The notes: generated by a model not told the origin, from the sequence alone. Counted from the first letter of the stretch, positions 42,994-53,184 are shown. The stretch: 64,000 nt of DNA from CAYRJD01 sp965205925 (GCA_965205925.1 OZ242183.1:496001-560000), one strand, 5' to 3'. Program-made: numbers and translations.

Positions 42994-45150
42994 GTGCCCG
43001 TAACTATTCCACAACTGGCTCCCGCTGCCGTACGTGTTCTGTTTGATTTGGCGGCTGCAAGCCAAACCCTTGACTTCAGCAAACTGGCGCAGCGCAGCGG
43101 ACTAGATATCAATACGACAAACGCCGTGTTGCGCTCTTTGCAGCAGATAGGTGCGGTTCGAGCTCTTGCCGGTGTGCCGGGCTTGCAACGTCCGCTCTGG
43201 CAGATAACCGAAACCGGCGTAGAGATCGTCTATGCCATCGAGATGGCAGCCGCTAAGCAGATTGAGGACACCCAACAGTTTGATGCCGGACGATTTGTAG
43301 CAGCACAGCACGGTCATAGCCCGCACGGCCAGGCCCCAGCTGCACAGCCTCCAAGTGCGGTTGTCGACGCTTTCACTGCTGATACCGAGTTTGTGACCGT
43401 GCCTGGCTTACCGGAAACTTCAATCGCGGATTCAGCAAATACTCCAGTGGGCGACGCGGGTCCGATGCTCTACACCAAGCTCACCCCCACACAAAGTCGA
43501 CGTGCTCGCAAGGGCCAGCAAAAAAGATCACAAGGCAACTTTGCTCTTAGAGGTGGGTTCACACTCGCTGGCATAACTTCCATTTTCGGCAACCGCCGAC
43601 GAGTGGTCGTTTCCTTGCTGATTTTGTCGGTCGTGGTGACGGGACTCTTTGCCCTGGCAGGTGTGCGTGCGGTCAATTTCACGATCACCGGAGTTGAACA
43701 CAACGCTGTCTTAAGTCCATCAAACCTTTTCGATAATCGCCTCAACTTTGCAGTAGAAGGCGGCAGTACCGATGATGTGCAGCTACGTCTGGACGGCCTA
43801 CCGGTTAGCGGTTTGCAACGCTCCGCAAACAATTTCAGCTGGACAGTGCCATCTCTCACAGACGGTTTTCATACGGTGAGCTTGGATGTACCGCGCAGAC
43901 TGTTTGGTACCGCCACAGCATCGATTTCGTTCACCGTTGACAGCATCCCACCCGATTTAGGGTTACCAGCAGTTCACGAGCCGGTTCCTTTGTCCGAACC
44001 CTTTGTGCTGACAAGCCAGATCGATCCCGGTACAGATCTACTGATTGACGGCGTGCCGGTCGACACCTCAGATGGCACATTCACCATCGCACGAGATCTG
44101 CCACCAGCTGGACCGATCTCATTTCTGGCCGTGGATGAAGCAGGCAACGCCACCGCGCTCGACATGGTGGTTCCAATCGCTTATCCGGCCACAACAGGGG
44201 TGCACGTAACCGCGGCTGCCTGGGATCACGACGGTTTGCGTTCTGGGATCATCGATCTGATACAGGCAAACCAGATCAGCGCAGTTCAGCTGGATTTAAA
44301 AGATGAGAGAGGTTTCATCGGTTACGCGTCAAGCATTCCGCTCGCTATCGAAAGCGAATCCACACAGAACTTGTTTGAGCTGAAAGATGCCATCGATGAG
44401 CTGCATTCACTTGGCGTGCGAGTGATCGGTCGCATAGTTGCTTTCCTAGACCCCGCGCTTGGCAGATACGCAGTTCGCACGGGCAACACCGATTGGGTAC
44501 TGCAAAACACTGCAGGTAATCCCTTGCCGACCACATACGGAACAGGTGCCTTCACCAATTTCAGCAACTCCGAAGTTCGTCAGTACAACCTTGACATAGC
44601 GGTTGAAGCGGCCGAAGCTGGGATCGATGACGTGCTGTGGGATTACATGCGCCGCCCGGAAGGTGACTTCTCAAAGATGGTGGTACCCGGTTTTGACAGC
44701 GTCGATGCTTCACCACTAATCGTGAGTTTCTTGGCTGAGGCTGGAGAGATGTTGCGCAATCACCAGGTGTATCACGGCGTCTCAGTCTTTGGTATTTCGG
44801 CTCGCCGTGGCGATCTGATAGCGCAAGACGTGGTAGCTATTTCGGATCATGTTGACTACGTGTCGCCGATGGTTTATCCGTCGCACTGGGGTCGCGGTGA
44901 ATACGGCGTGGCACATCCCGAGGCGCAGCCTTACGACATCATCGAGGCTTCACTGCGCGATTTCCAGCAAGTGTTAGCTGGAACCAACACTGAGATCGTT
45001 CCATGGCTGCAGGACTTCTCAATTTCTGTTTCTTATGGTGCTAACGAAGTGCGAGCTCAGATCGATGCTGCCTCAGACATCGGTATCTCTAACTGGTTGT
45101 TGTGGGATCCAACGGTTACGTACACCCAGGGCGCGATACCAGTCAACTAG
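42994..45150 (+). CDS. Winged-helix/transmembrane/glycoside-hydrolase-like fusion protein
   Basis: A 718-residue protein with an unusual order. Residues 1-90 look like a winged helix (TLDFSKLAQRSGLDINTTNA, then SLQQIGAVRAL). A basic linker (about 165-180) precedes a transmembrane helix (about 205-225). Outside are beta-rich Ig-like segments (225-390) and a C-terminal putative glycoside hydrolase domain (about 400-718) of the DUF4015 type, with AVQLDLKDERGFIGY, GRIVAFLDP, DDVLWDYMRRPEG and VSPMVYPSHWG. GTG 42994 is the start; it follows queF by 15 bases. The combined role is unknown. Confidence 0.8.
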   Translation: MPVTIPQLAPAAVRVLFDLAAASQTLDFSKLAQRSGLDINTTNAVLRSLQQIGAVRALAGVPGLQRPLWQITETGVEIVYAIEMAAAKQIEDTQQFDAGRFVAAQHGHSPHGQAPAAQPPSAVVDAFTADTEFVTVPGLPETSIADSANTPVGDAGPMLYTKLTPTQSRRARKGQQKRSQGNFALRGGFTLAGITSIFGNRRRVVVSLLILSVVVTGLFALAGVRAVNFTITGVEHNAVLSPSNLFDNRLNFAVEGGSTDDVQLRLDGLPVSGLQRSANNFSWTVPSLTDGFHTVSLDVPRRLFGTATASISFTVDSIPPDLGLPAVHEPVPLSEPFVLTSQIDPGTDLLIDGVPVDTSDGTFTIARDLPPAGPISFLAVDEAGNATALDMVVPIAYPATTGVHVTAAAWDHDGLRSGIIDLIQANQISAVQLDLKDERGFIGYASSIPLAIESESTQNLFELKDAIDELHSLGVRVIGRIVAFLDPALGRYAVRTGNTDWVLQNTAGNPLPTTYGTGAFTNFSNSEVRQYNLDIAVEAAEAGIDDVLWDYMRRPEGDFSKMVVPGFDSVDASPLIVSFLAEAGEMLRNHQVYHGVSVFGISARRGDLIAQDVVAISDHVDYVSPMVYPSHWGRGEYGVAHPEAQPYDIIEASLRDFQQVLAGTNTEIVPWLQDFSISVSYGANEVRAQIDAASDIGISNWLLWDPTVTYTQGAIPVN

Positions 45151-46877
45151 CCCAATTGTTCGCGCAGGCGATACTTCTGCACCTTGCCGCTGGGCGTCAT
45201 CGGAAACTCATTCACTACCACAAGATCTTCCGGCCAAAATTGTTGAGTTACCTGGTTTTCCCTTAGCCAGTCGAGGAGTTCACTCAAGGTTGGTTCCGTG
45301 TCTGCGGCGATTATGAACGCGCAGCCAACCTCACCTAACCGGTCGTCAGGCTTGCCCACTATCGCCACATTTGTTACCGCAGGATGCTGAATTAGAACGT
45401 CTTCAACTTCTTTTACGGGAATGTTTTCACCGCCGCGAATGATGATGTCCTTGCTGCGGCCAGAGATGGTGATATAGCCCTGCGGGTCTATGAGGGCACG
45501 GTCGCCAGTGTGAAACCATGGCAGTGCCGCCTGTTCGTCGGTGCCGTTACCTGTGATGGTGTTGTCTGCGGTGAGGTGCTCATTGGTTATTTCTCGGCCT
45601 TGTACGTATCCCAGGAAAAGCAGTGAGCCGCGGCACTGCAAGTCGCCGATTTCATCCACAACACTGACGCCCGCATCGTTGACTACGCGCACTTCGTTGG
45701 CCTGCAGTGCCAGACCATCGGTCAAACGTTTCTCGAATGGATCACCGGGTCGTCCAACCGTTAGAGCGGAGCACTCGGTCATACCCCACACGGTTGCCAC
45801 GGTGCATTCCGGCAGCATCTTGTCGGCTTGCTTTAACAGTGGTTTAGGAATGGCCGCCCCGCCGCAGATAAATATCTTCCAAGATTTAAGGGAATAGTTC
45901 TCTATCTCAGGTGAATTGACGACGTCGGCTAAGAAAGGTGTAGCTCCCATCGACATGTTGACGTCGTGCTCGTCTGCCAGTCGCATGAACTCGATCGGAT
46001 CCCAAACGTCTTGCAGCACTAGCCGTCCTCCCGTAAGCAGAGGTAGCCGGCCGCCGTAAACAAATCCGGTCTGATGAGCCAACGTTGAAGCCATATGCAT
46101 CACCAGCGCGTCCGGCGCTTGATCTCCCCATGGCGATGCAACCTCTGCGCCAACAACATCCACCATTAGATCAGCGGCAGCGTTCAATGTGTTAGGACTG
46201 TGCATCACGCCTTTGGGAATGCCAGTTGTGCCGGAGGTGAAGATCACCTCACAAACACCGTTGGGTGAAGGGCGCAACAAGTCCAGGGTTGCCTTGTCGT
46301 ATGAACTGAAACGGCCTTGTTCAAGCAACTCGCTCCAAGTCATCGCATCGGCCGGAGCCGCTTCGTCGTCCATAGAGCTAGGCACCACCACTAGCTCATT
46401 CACCCAGTCGCAGCTCTCTCGCAGCTCGGCATGCATCGCGGCCAGCTCGAAGCCACGAAACTCCGCTGCAGTAATCACCACCGTCGGGCGAGCCAGGTCA
46501 CTCATGACGGTCACCTCTTTGTGCCTGAAAATAGGCGCAACCGGATTGATCACAGCGCTGATTTGTTCGAGAGCTACTACGGCCACAACAAACTGGTGCC
46601 AGTTGGGCAGTTGTACCTGCACCACTTCGCCCGGTCGCACACCCAGTTCAAGCAGCCCGTAGCTCACAGCGTCAACATCGGCACCAAATTCGGACCAGGT
46701 GACCTGACCGAAGCGATCCACCAACACCACATCGTCAGGTCGTTGCTCAACCCAGTGTGCTATTTGGTCGCTCAGGTTTTGGTTGAGCCACTCACCAGCA
46801 CTGGCGTGAGCCTCAATACGCCCAGCGGTAAGAGTGGTTTCAAAGAAGCGTCCGATGATGCCTTCCTTTTGAAGCAA
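45147..46877 (-). CDS. Acyl-CoA ligase (AMP-dependent synthetase family)
   Basis: ATP- and CoA-dependent acid ligase of 576 residues. The AMP-binding P-loop reads FTSGTTGIPKGVMHS, the adenylate motif WFHTGDRALID follows, GRSKDIIIRGGENIPVKEVE forms the hinge region, and the catalytic Lys is in TPSGKVQKY. It resembles cyclohexanecarboxylate/medium-chain acyl-CoA ligases more than long-chain FadD. The start is a TTG at 46877; no better site is seen. It probably supplies CoA esters to the carboxylase/crotonase genes farther along; that link is inference. Confidence 0.9.
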   Translation of the reverse strand: MLQKEGIIGRFFETTLTAGRIEAHASAGEWLNQNLSDQIAHWVEQRPDDVVLVDRFGQVTWSEFGADVDAVSYGLLELGVRPGEVVQVQLPNWHQFVVAVVALEQISAVINPVAPIFRHKEVTVMSDLARPTVVITAAEFRGFELAAMHAELRESCDWVNELVVVPSSMDDEAAPADAMTWSELLEQGRFSSYDKATLDLLRPSPNGVCEVIFTSGTTGIPKGVMHSPNTLNAAADLMVDVVGAEVASPWGDQAPDALVMHMASTLAHQTGFVYGGRLPLLTGGRLVLQDVWDPIEFMRLADEHDVNMSMGATPFLADVVNSPEIENYSLKSWKIFICGGAAIPKPLLKQADKMLPECTVATVWGMTECSALTVGRPGDPFEKRLTDGLALQANEVRVVNDAGVSVVDEIGDLQCRGSLLFLGYVQGREITNEHLTADNTITGNGTDEQAALPWFHTGDRALIDPQGYITISGRSKDIIIRGGENIPVKEVEDVLIQHPAVTNVAIVGKPDDRLGEVGCAFIIAADTEPTLSELLDWLRENQVTQQFWPEDLVVVNEFPMTPSGKVQKYRLREQLG

Positions 46878-46935
46878 TGCTAATTTGCAAGGCTAGTTTG
46901 CAAATTTTTGGTGATCATTTCAAATAACGTCAAGA

Positions 46936-48084
46936 GTGTCAAACAGTAAGGCTTACAAAGTGAACAAAAATAATCTGCCAAGAGCCGAGCGAATCCAAGC
47001 GCTCATGGATCGCTGCCGCCGCGAGGTAGACGAAGGTCTGCTACCCAGTTGTCAAGTGGCGTTGGGTTTTGACGGCGAAATCGTGGCCTCCGAAACCTTT
47101 GGCGACACCACCGAAAACACCCGCTATTGCATTTTCTCTGCCACCAAACCAATGGTTGCTGGTGTGATGTGGCAACTGCTAACCGAAGGCAAAGTGTCAC
47201 TTGACACGCCCGCTGCGCATTATGTGCCGGAGTTTGGTGATAACGACAAAGATCAGATAACTGTCGAGCAGATCATGCTGCACACCAGCGGCTTTCCGCA
47301 CGCACCGCTGGGACCACTTCAGTGGAGCACCTCTGAGCATCGACGCGATGCGCTCTCAAATTGGCGACTCAACTGGGAGCCTGGTACTCGGTTTGAATAT
47401 CACCCCACCTCAGCGCACTGGGTGCTGGCCGAAATCATCATTTCTGTAACTGGCAATGACTACCGAGATGAGGTCGAAAATCGCGTCACCGCACCGCTGG
47501 GATTGGGTCGCATACTGGGCTTACCACTCGACAGTCAAGAAGACATTGCTGATTTACATGTGGTTGGTGAACCTGCCACAGCCGAAGAGCTCAAAGAAGC
47601 GTTCGGAGTGTCAGAGCTACCCGAAACAGAGGTAACCGACAAGGCACTCCTTGGCTTCAACCAGCCAGAAAGTCGTGAGATTGGCGTGCCCGGTGGTGGT
47701 GGTTTCGGTACCGCTAAAGATCTTGCAATGCTGTACCAGGGCATGCTTCATAACACCGGGCAGCTATGGGATGGCGAAATGCTGGCCGATGTGACAACCA
47801 ACGTGCGCAACACTCTGCCAGACCCTCTCGGTGTTCCAGCAAACCGTTCGCTCGGGCTGATCTTGGCAGGCAATGACGGTTACTCCAACATGCGTGGACT
47901 GGGTCGCACGGTGTCACCAGGCGCGTTCGGGCACAACGGCGCGGGCGGACAGCTGGCCTGGGCTGATCCTGACTCCGGGCTTTCGTTGGGCTACACCACT
48001 AACGGTTACGACATGCACAGTGTGCGCCAACCACGCAGAGATACTGCTATCGCAAGCTTGGCTGGAGTCTGCACGCAACCGTGA
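46936..48084 (+). CDS. Serine beta-lactamase-like hydrolase/esterase
   Basis: Penicillin-binding-protein-fold hydrolase of 382 residues. The nucleophile motif is Ser68-Ala-Thr-Lys71 (IFSATKPM), and the YHPTSAHW segment replaces the usual YxN, with HNGAGGQLAWAD near the end standing for the third motif. There is no signal peptide, so it is probably a cytoplasmic esterase rather than a beta-lactamase. The 3' end overlaps the start of the CoA-transferase by 4 bases, so the two are translated together, hinting that it acts on the same substrate pathway. Confidence 0.86.
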   Translation: MSNSKAYKVNKNNLPRAERIQALMDRCRREVDEGLLPSCQVALGFDGEIVASETFGDTTENTRYCIFSATKPMVAGVMWQLLTEGKVSLDTPAAHYVPEFGDNDKDQITVEQIMLHTSGFPHAPLGPLQWSTSEHRRDALSNWRLNWEPGTRFEYHPTSAHWVLAEIIISVTGNDYRDEVENRVTAPLGLGRILGLPLDSQEDIADLHVVGEPATAEELKEAFGVSELPETEVTDKALLGFNQPESREIGVPGGGGFGTAKDLAMLYQGMLHNTGQLWDGEMLADVTTNVRNTLPDPLGVPANRSLGLILAGNDGYSNMRGLGRTVSPGAFGHNGAGGQLAWADPDSGLSLGYTTNGYDMHSVRQPRRDTAIASLAGVCTQP

Positions 48085-50573
48085 ATGGCTGTTTAGCCGG
48101 CGTCCGAGTCATTGACTTCACAGACGATTCTGGTCGCTTCGCAACCAAACTTTTAACCGAAATGGGTGCTGACGTTTTGCGCGTCAGCAATGAAGGATCA
48201 CCCGGCCAGCCGTTACGAGACCCGCAAGCGAACGCAATGGGCGGAGTGCTCGACTGGTGGTATGACGGTGGGAAGCGTCGACACGTGATCGATTTAGGTA
48301 ACCCAGATTCCACAAACCCTGATTGCGCTGAGACAGCGCAAGGCCTATCCGCATACCGGCAGCTAGCACAAAGTGCGGACGTAATAATCGAAACGCAACG
48401 ACCCGGTCGTTTAGCGGAGCTGGGTGTTGATTTTGCAGATTTGGTTACTGCCAATCCGCAGCTAGTGCAGATTTCGATTACACCATTTGGTCGCACCGGC
48501 CCTCGCAGCGACTGGGTTAGTTCCGATCTGGTGTCAGCAGCAATGGGCGGATTTTTGTCATTAACCGGCTTGCCTGATCGTCCACTCAATGTGTGGGGCT
48601 GGCAGGCCTACAACTACGCCGGTTATGTGGCTGCAACCAGCGCGCTGTCCGGGCTGCTCGCTGCTCGAAGAACCGGCAAGGGAGCACATGTAGATCTGTC
48701 TATTCATGAGGTCGTTTCCGGCTCGATCGAAAACATGATGATGCAGTACTTCTTTGACGACCACCTAGGCCTGCCGAAGATTGCACAACGACAAGGTGCC
48801 CTTCATTGGATAAGGGCATACGACCTGACAGCGTGCGGAGAAGGCACCATCATGATTACACCCACACCGGATCCACAACGTCTGTTTGAGTGGATGATCG
48901 AGACCGGGTTTGAAGAGGTTCGCAAGTGGGTAGAGGTGGAGACGGCCGACCTGCTTGGCGAAATAGACGATGTAATGGATGCCATTCGCCGGTGGGTAAG
49001 GCCGTTTGATGATCGTAAACACTGGTGGGAAGCCCAGAGCCGGCACGTTGCATTTGGAGCAGTGCTAGATCTTGAAGATGTCAGTGAGAATGCGCAGTTT
49101 GCGCATCGCGGGTTCCTGGCGGAGGTAGATGTACCAGCCAGCGAAACTAGTCTGAAGATTCCGTGGCGGCTTGTGCGTTGGAGCGATCAGGGCAACGCTG
49201 GCGTGGTGGCTCCGCGTCCACCTGCTACAGGCGACGAAGAGCTTGAAGAGGTTTTGTCGCACTGGCGAACAATCGGTGATGCAGGCTCGAAAAACACAGT
49301 CAATACAGTCAACACAGACGATCCTGGTGACCCTGCTGATCTTGATCAGCGTCCGCTTGACGGCGTCCGCATAGCCGATTTCACCTGGGTTCTGGCCGGC
49401 CCGTCTGCCACCAAAATGCTGGGTGATCTGGGTGCAGATGTGATTCGCATCCAAAGTGAAGAGCGCTCCACCGTGGTCAACTCTCCCGACCATCCCTACT
49501 ACTTCACCTGGAATCGCTCAAAACGAAGCGCCACGCTCAATATGAAACATCCGCGCGCACTTGAAGCTGTCCGCCGCTTGGTGGAGCAATGTGATGTGCT
49601 AATCGAGAACTACAGCGCTGGCGTGCTCGACTCCTGGGGGTTGGACTGGGAGACGGTTCATAGTTGGAACCCGCGCCTGGTTTACGTGACCATGTCAGGC
49701 TGCGGTCATGACGGCCCTTGGAACCACGTCATCTCTTATGCACCGACGGTGCACGCTGTGTGCGGCATCACTCATCTCACAAACTTTGCAGATCTCTCAG
49801 ATGTCGGTCCAGGCTTTTCGCTGAACGACCACCTGGCAGGGTTTGCTGGTGCGGTTAGCACCATTGCGGCTTTGGTTGCGCGTGATCGCACCGGGCAAGG
49901 ACAGCTCGTCGACATGGCTCAGCTTGAAATCGGTTCTTACAACATCGCTCCGGCCTTGATCCAGGAGCTAGCAGGCGTTACCAAACCAGAGCCATCGGGC
50001 AACGCCGACGGCTTAGCGGGTCATGTCCCTAACGAGGTTTATCGCTGTGCGGATAACAATTTTGTGGCCATCACCGTTACCTGCGAGCAGCAATGGTCAG
50101 CTCTGGTGGAAGAGATCTGCCGTGACACCAACACGAGCGACCAAGACAGTGCTGACGGGACTGATTCAACCGCGCTGCGAGATGCTGAACTAGCCAACCC
50201 CATCGGTCGTGCCCAAAACAAGACGCAAATAGACAAAGTGCTTGCTAGCTGGACTGCTAGTCGCCCCGCGCTACAAGCAGCCGAACAGCTACAAGCCGTT
50301 GGTGTTTGCGCTGGGCCGGTACAAGCCAGCGCGGACTTGGTCAACGAAGATCCACAGCACGCCTTTCGTGATTATTGGCAGTCTGTTGAGCACGACGTAT
50401 TCGGGTCGCGCATGGTTGACGCTTTTGCCGCTCTGTGGAATGGAAAGCGTTGGCGACCGCGCTATTTGTCACCGGCGTATTTGGGCGAGCACAACTTCGA
50501 TGTTTGGACCGAGTTAGCTGGGTATGAGTTTGAAGAGGTGGCCGAACTAGTCGGCGATGGCTTGTTTACTTAG
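48081..50573 (+). CDS. Double-domain CaiB/BaiF family (class III) CoA-transferase
   Basis: A 830-residue protein made of two CaiB/BaiF units in tandem: residues 1-390 and 430-830, with an Asn/Thr/Asp-rich linker. Each has the N-terminal LxGVRVxDFT strand, a GADVxR motif and SxxGxxGP. In canonical class III transferases the catalytic Asp follows a VDxxMxD pattern; here it is Glu in both units (VDLSIHE at 204-210, and VDMAQLE in the second). Function as a CoA-transferase for a carboxylic acid is likely; the substrate is unknown. GTG 48081 overlaps the hydrolase stop. Confidence 0.87.
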   Translation: MNGCLAGVRVIDFTDDSGRFATKLLTEMGADVLRVSNEGSPGQPLRDPQANAMGGVLDWWYDGGKRRHVIDLGNPDSTNPDCAETAQGLSAYRQLAQSADVIIETQRPGRLAELGVDFADLVTANPQLVQISITPFGRTGPRSDWVSSDLVSAAMGGFLSLTGLPDRPLNVWGWQAYNYAGYVAATSALSGLLAARRTGKGAHVDLSIHEVVSGSIENMMMQYFFDDHLGLPKIAQRQGALHWIRAYDLTACGEGTIMITPTPDPQRLFEWMIETGFEEVRKWVEVETADLLGEIDDVMDAIRRWVRPFDDRKHWWEAQSRHVAFGAVLDLEDVSENAQFAHRGFLAEVDVPASETSLKIPWRLVRWSDQGNAGVVAPRPPATGDEELEEVLSHWRTIGDAGSKNTVNTVNTDDPGDPADLDQRPLDGVRIADFTWVLAGPSATKMLGDLGADVIRIQSEERSTVVNSPDHPYYFTWNRSKRSATLNMKHPRALEAVRRLVEQCDVLIENYSAGVLDSWGLDWETVHSWNPRLVYVTMSGCGHDGPWNHVISYAPTVHAVCGITHLTNFADLSDVGPGFSLNDHLAGFAGAVSTIAALVARDRTGQGQLVDMAQLEIGSYNIAPALIQELAGVTKPEPSGNADGLAGHVPNEVYRCADNNFVAITVTCEQQWSALVEEICRDTNTSDQDSADGTDSTALRDAELANPIGRAQNKTQIDKVLASWTASRPALQAAEQLQAVGVCAGPVQASADLVNEDPQHAFRDYWQSVEHDVFGSRMVDAFAALWNGKRWRPRYLSPAYLGEHNFDVWTELAGYEFEEVAELVGDGLFT

Positions 50574-50582
50574 CCAATCCAG

Positions 50583-53027
50583 CTATGCAATAGCTCCGGC
50601 GATCACCAGGTCGGCCACCTTGTCAGCGTCGTAGCCCAGGATGCCTTCAAGCACCTCAGTGTTGTGTTGCCCAAACATCGGACCCCCCCACCTTGGTGGG
50701 CCAGGCGTGCGCGAGAGCTTGTAGTTACTGTTTTCCACCCACGTCATTTCATGTTTGGGATGAGGCACCTGCACGAAGCGCTCACGCGCCACCATCTGTG
50801 GATCTTTCACTAACGAGTCAGCGTCATTGACAACATGCGCTGGCACACCCACTGCCTGCAACTTGTCCTGAGCTTGCGAATGCGTGCGTGCTTGAGTCCA
50901 TTCGCAAATGCGTTGATCGATCTCGTTAACCCGCTCTCGCCGCTGCTCAACGGTTAAGCCGCTGAGATCATCCATGCCCACCACAGACGCCAACGCTTCC
51001 CACTGAGCTTGGGTCTCACAAGCGACAGCTACCCAGCGCTCTTCACCTTCAGCGGGGTAGACCGCATGCGGGCACATGATCGGGTCGGCGTTACCGGCGC
51101 GTCCGGCCGTGCGACCGTTTATCTCTTCGTCCAACAAGCAAGTCGACAACATATGCAGAGCGCCTTCAAGTTGAGAGAAATCAACATGACAGCCCTTACC
51201 TGTCTTGTCACGTTGCGCCAACGCAGCCAAGATGATTGGCACGCTCATGCGAGGCGAGGTGTAGTCGGTGTAGGCGGTGAATGGGCCAGCCGGAATACGG
51301 TCGGGCCAGCCGGTCACGGGATAGAAGCCAGCTATTGCTGCTGCCATCGTGCCGAAACCTGCATACATCCGCATAGGGCCGCTTTGACCCATCAAGCAAC
51401 TTGAGAACATCACCAGTGACGGGTTTTCTTTTACTAAATCTTTGTAGCTGAGCCCCCAAGCAGCCATGGCTTTAGGCGAAAACGACTCGGTTAGCACGTC
51501 TGCCCAGCGCACAAGGTCAAGCACCACCTCACGAGCTTCAGGCGCGCTCAGATCCAGAGTGAGGCCAAGCTTGCTGGCATTGAGGGAGTGATACTGCAGA
51601 GCGCCTTCTTGGTCGCCGTCTTCGGCGATAAACGGATTGACACCACGCAACACTTCGATGCGAGTTTCGCTTTCCACTTTCACTACCTGTGCGCCATAAT
51701 CAGCCAGGGTGCGCGTGGTACCAGGTCCGGCTACGGCCCACATGAAGTCGAGCACCTTTATGTCTGCCAGCGGCAGCTCAGATGAGCTACTAGCGGAACT
51801 ATCACTGGAGCTACTTGAGCCTTTTGCGTTGGCACCGCTATCAACAGTTCCGCCAGCACCAGCGCCTAGCTCCGGCGCGGGCGCCAGATCGGCCAAGGTT
51901 GTTGTGTTGCCCTGCGCGTCGGTGACTTTGGCAAACGATCCACAAAACCGCACTGAGTTTTTGTCACGGCCTGGCACCTGCACCTGCTGCCAATAGTTTC
52001 GTTCGGTCAGCTGATCCAACCGCATTACATCAGCGGTGGTGGTAATTGGGGCAATCAGTAGTTGATCGTCCAGCGCTCTTTGCAGCAACTCGTCCTTGGT
52101 TTTAGAAAGAACAAACCTCTTAAGAGAGTTGATGGCGCCGTCAAAAATGTCAATCGATTCACGACCTTCGAACACCGCCATTCCGTAATCAATCCAGTCT
52201 CGGTCTCGCAGTTCTTCAGTAACAAACCCTTCTTCGGCTAGCCATTTCAGCAACCGTGTTGTATAGGGGGCAATCATCGAACCAAACAAAAAGACCACGG
52301 TCACATGACCATCAGCGCACTCGTACACCCAAGGAATTGTGAACTGACCCAACTCCACCGCACCTGGCAGTCGAACCGGAGTCTTTGCTCCCACCAATGC
52401 AGCCATCATCTGAAACTGTGTGCAATCCGCGAACGATTCGTTGGCTGATACGTCTACATGCTGACCCAGCCCTGAGCGTTGTCTTTCGTGCAACGCGATC
52501 AGTACCGCCCCTGCTGCGTCCGCCGAAGCGTTAAGCCAGGTTTGTGGTTCGCCGATCCGTACCGGTGCGCGGTCGCGATCACCAGTCAGCCACATGGTGC
52601 CGCTAGCGGCTGCAATCGTGAGATCGGTAGCAGCCCAGTCTGCTTTGGGTCCGGTTTGCCCAAAGGCGCTAATAGAAGTGGTAACTAGGTGTGGGTGTTG
52701 GCTACGTAACTTGTCAAGGTCTGCAGGGGTTAAATCAAAGGCGCCGCTCTCGATTAGCACATCGGCGCTTTCACATAGTTGGCTTAGCTGGTCGTTTAGT
52801 TGATCTAGATCTGGCAAAACCATCGAGCTTTTACCGCGGTTATACGCCAGAAACTCCAGCGCTCGATCTGTCCCGGGTTGGTCGTCAACGTATGGGCCGC
52901 GATGTCGGGTGCGTTGACCATTAGGTGGTTCCAACAGGGTTACCTGAGCGCCCAGTTGAGCCAGTATCAGCCCAGCAAGGTGACCGCGATCATCGGTCAA
53001 GTCAAGAACACGGATCGATTCGAGCAT
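50583..53027 (-). CDS. Double-domain CaiB/BaiF family (class III) CoA-transferase, paralogue
   Basis: A 814-residue tandem CaiB/BaiF protein with the same organisation as its convergent neighbour. Unit 1 covers about 1-385; a Gly/Ser-rich linker (about 385-425) with a run of Ser residues leads to unit 2 (about 428-814). Both catalytic positions are again Glu (VDVSANE at 191-197 and VDFSQLE in the second). The two genes end 9 bases apart, tail to tail, and look like paralogues by shared motifs. Start ATG 53027 with GAGGAAAT upstream. Confidence 0.87.
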   Translation of the reverse strand: MLESIRVLDLTDDRGHLAGLILAQLGAQVTLLEPPNGQRTRHRGPYVDDQPGTDRALEFLAYNRGKSSMVLPDLDQLNDQLSQLCESADVLIESGAFDLTPADLDKLRSQHPHLVTTSISAFGQTGPKADWAATDLTIAAASGTMWLTGDRDRAPVRIGEPQTWLNASADAAGAVLIALHERQRSGLGQHVDVSANESFADCTQFQMMAALVGAKTPVRLPGAVELGQFTIPWVYECADGHVTVVFLFGSMIAPYTTRLLKWLAEEGFVTEELRDRDWIDYGMAVFEGRESIDIFDGAINSLKRFVLSKTKDELLQRALDDQLLIAPITTTADVMRLDQLTERNYWQQVQVPGRDKNSVRFCGSFAKVTDAQGNTTTLADLAPAPELGAGAGGTVDSGANAKGSSSSSDSSASSSSELPLADIKVLDFMWAVAGPGTTRTLADYGAQVVKVESETRIEVLRGVNPFIAEDGDQEGALQYHSLNASKLGLTLDLSAPEAREVVLDLVRWADVLTESFSPKAMAAWGLSYKDLVKENPSLVMFSSCLMGQSGPMRMYAGFGTMAAAIAGFYPVTGWPDRIPAGPFTAYTDYTSPRMSVPIILAALAQRDKTGKGCHVDFSQLEGALHMLSTCLLDEEINGRTAGRAGNADPIMCPHAVYPAEGEERWVAVACETQAQWEALASVVGMDDLSGLTVEQRRERVNEIDQRICEWTQARTHSQAQDKLQAVGVPAHVVNDADSLVKDPQMVARERFVQVPHPKHEMTWVENSNYKLSRTPGPPRWGGPMFGQHNTEVLEGILGYDADKVADLVIAGAIA

Positions 53028-53184
53028 TTATTTCCTCCTGAGCGTGTAAGCCTGCCAGACCTTGGCCTGCTGTGCCAGACCAGACATCTTGCGCTAATCC
53101 GACAAATACCCGTAAAACCCTGCTAAGAATTAGTCAGCGAAGCAGGAGCCAGGCGGGTTCTTGTAACTAACTAAGGAGCCAAGC

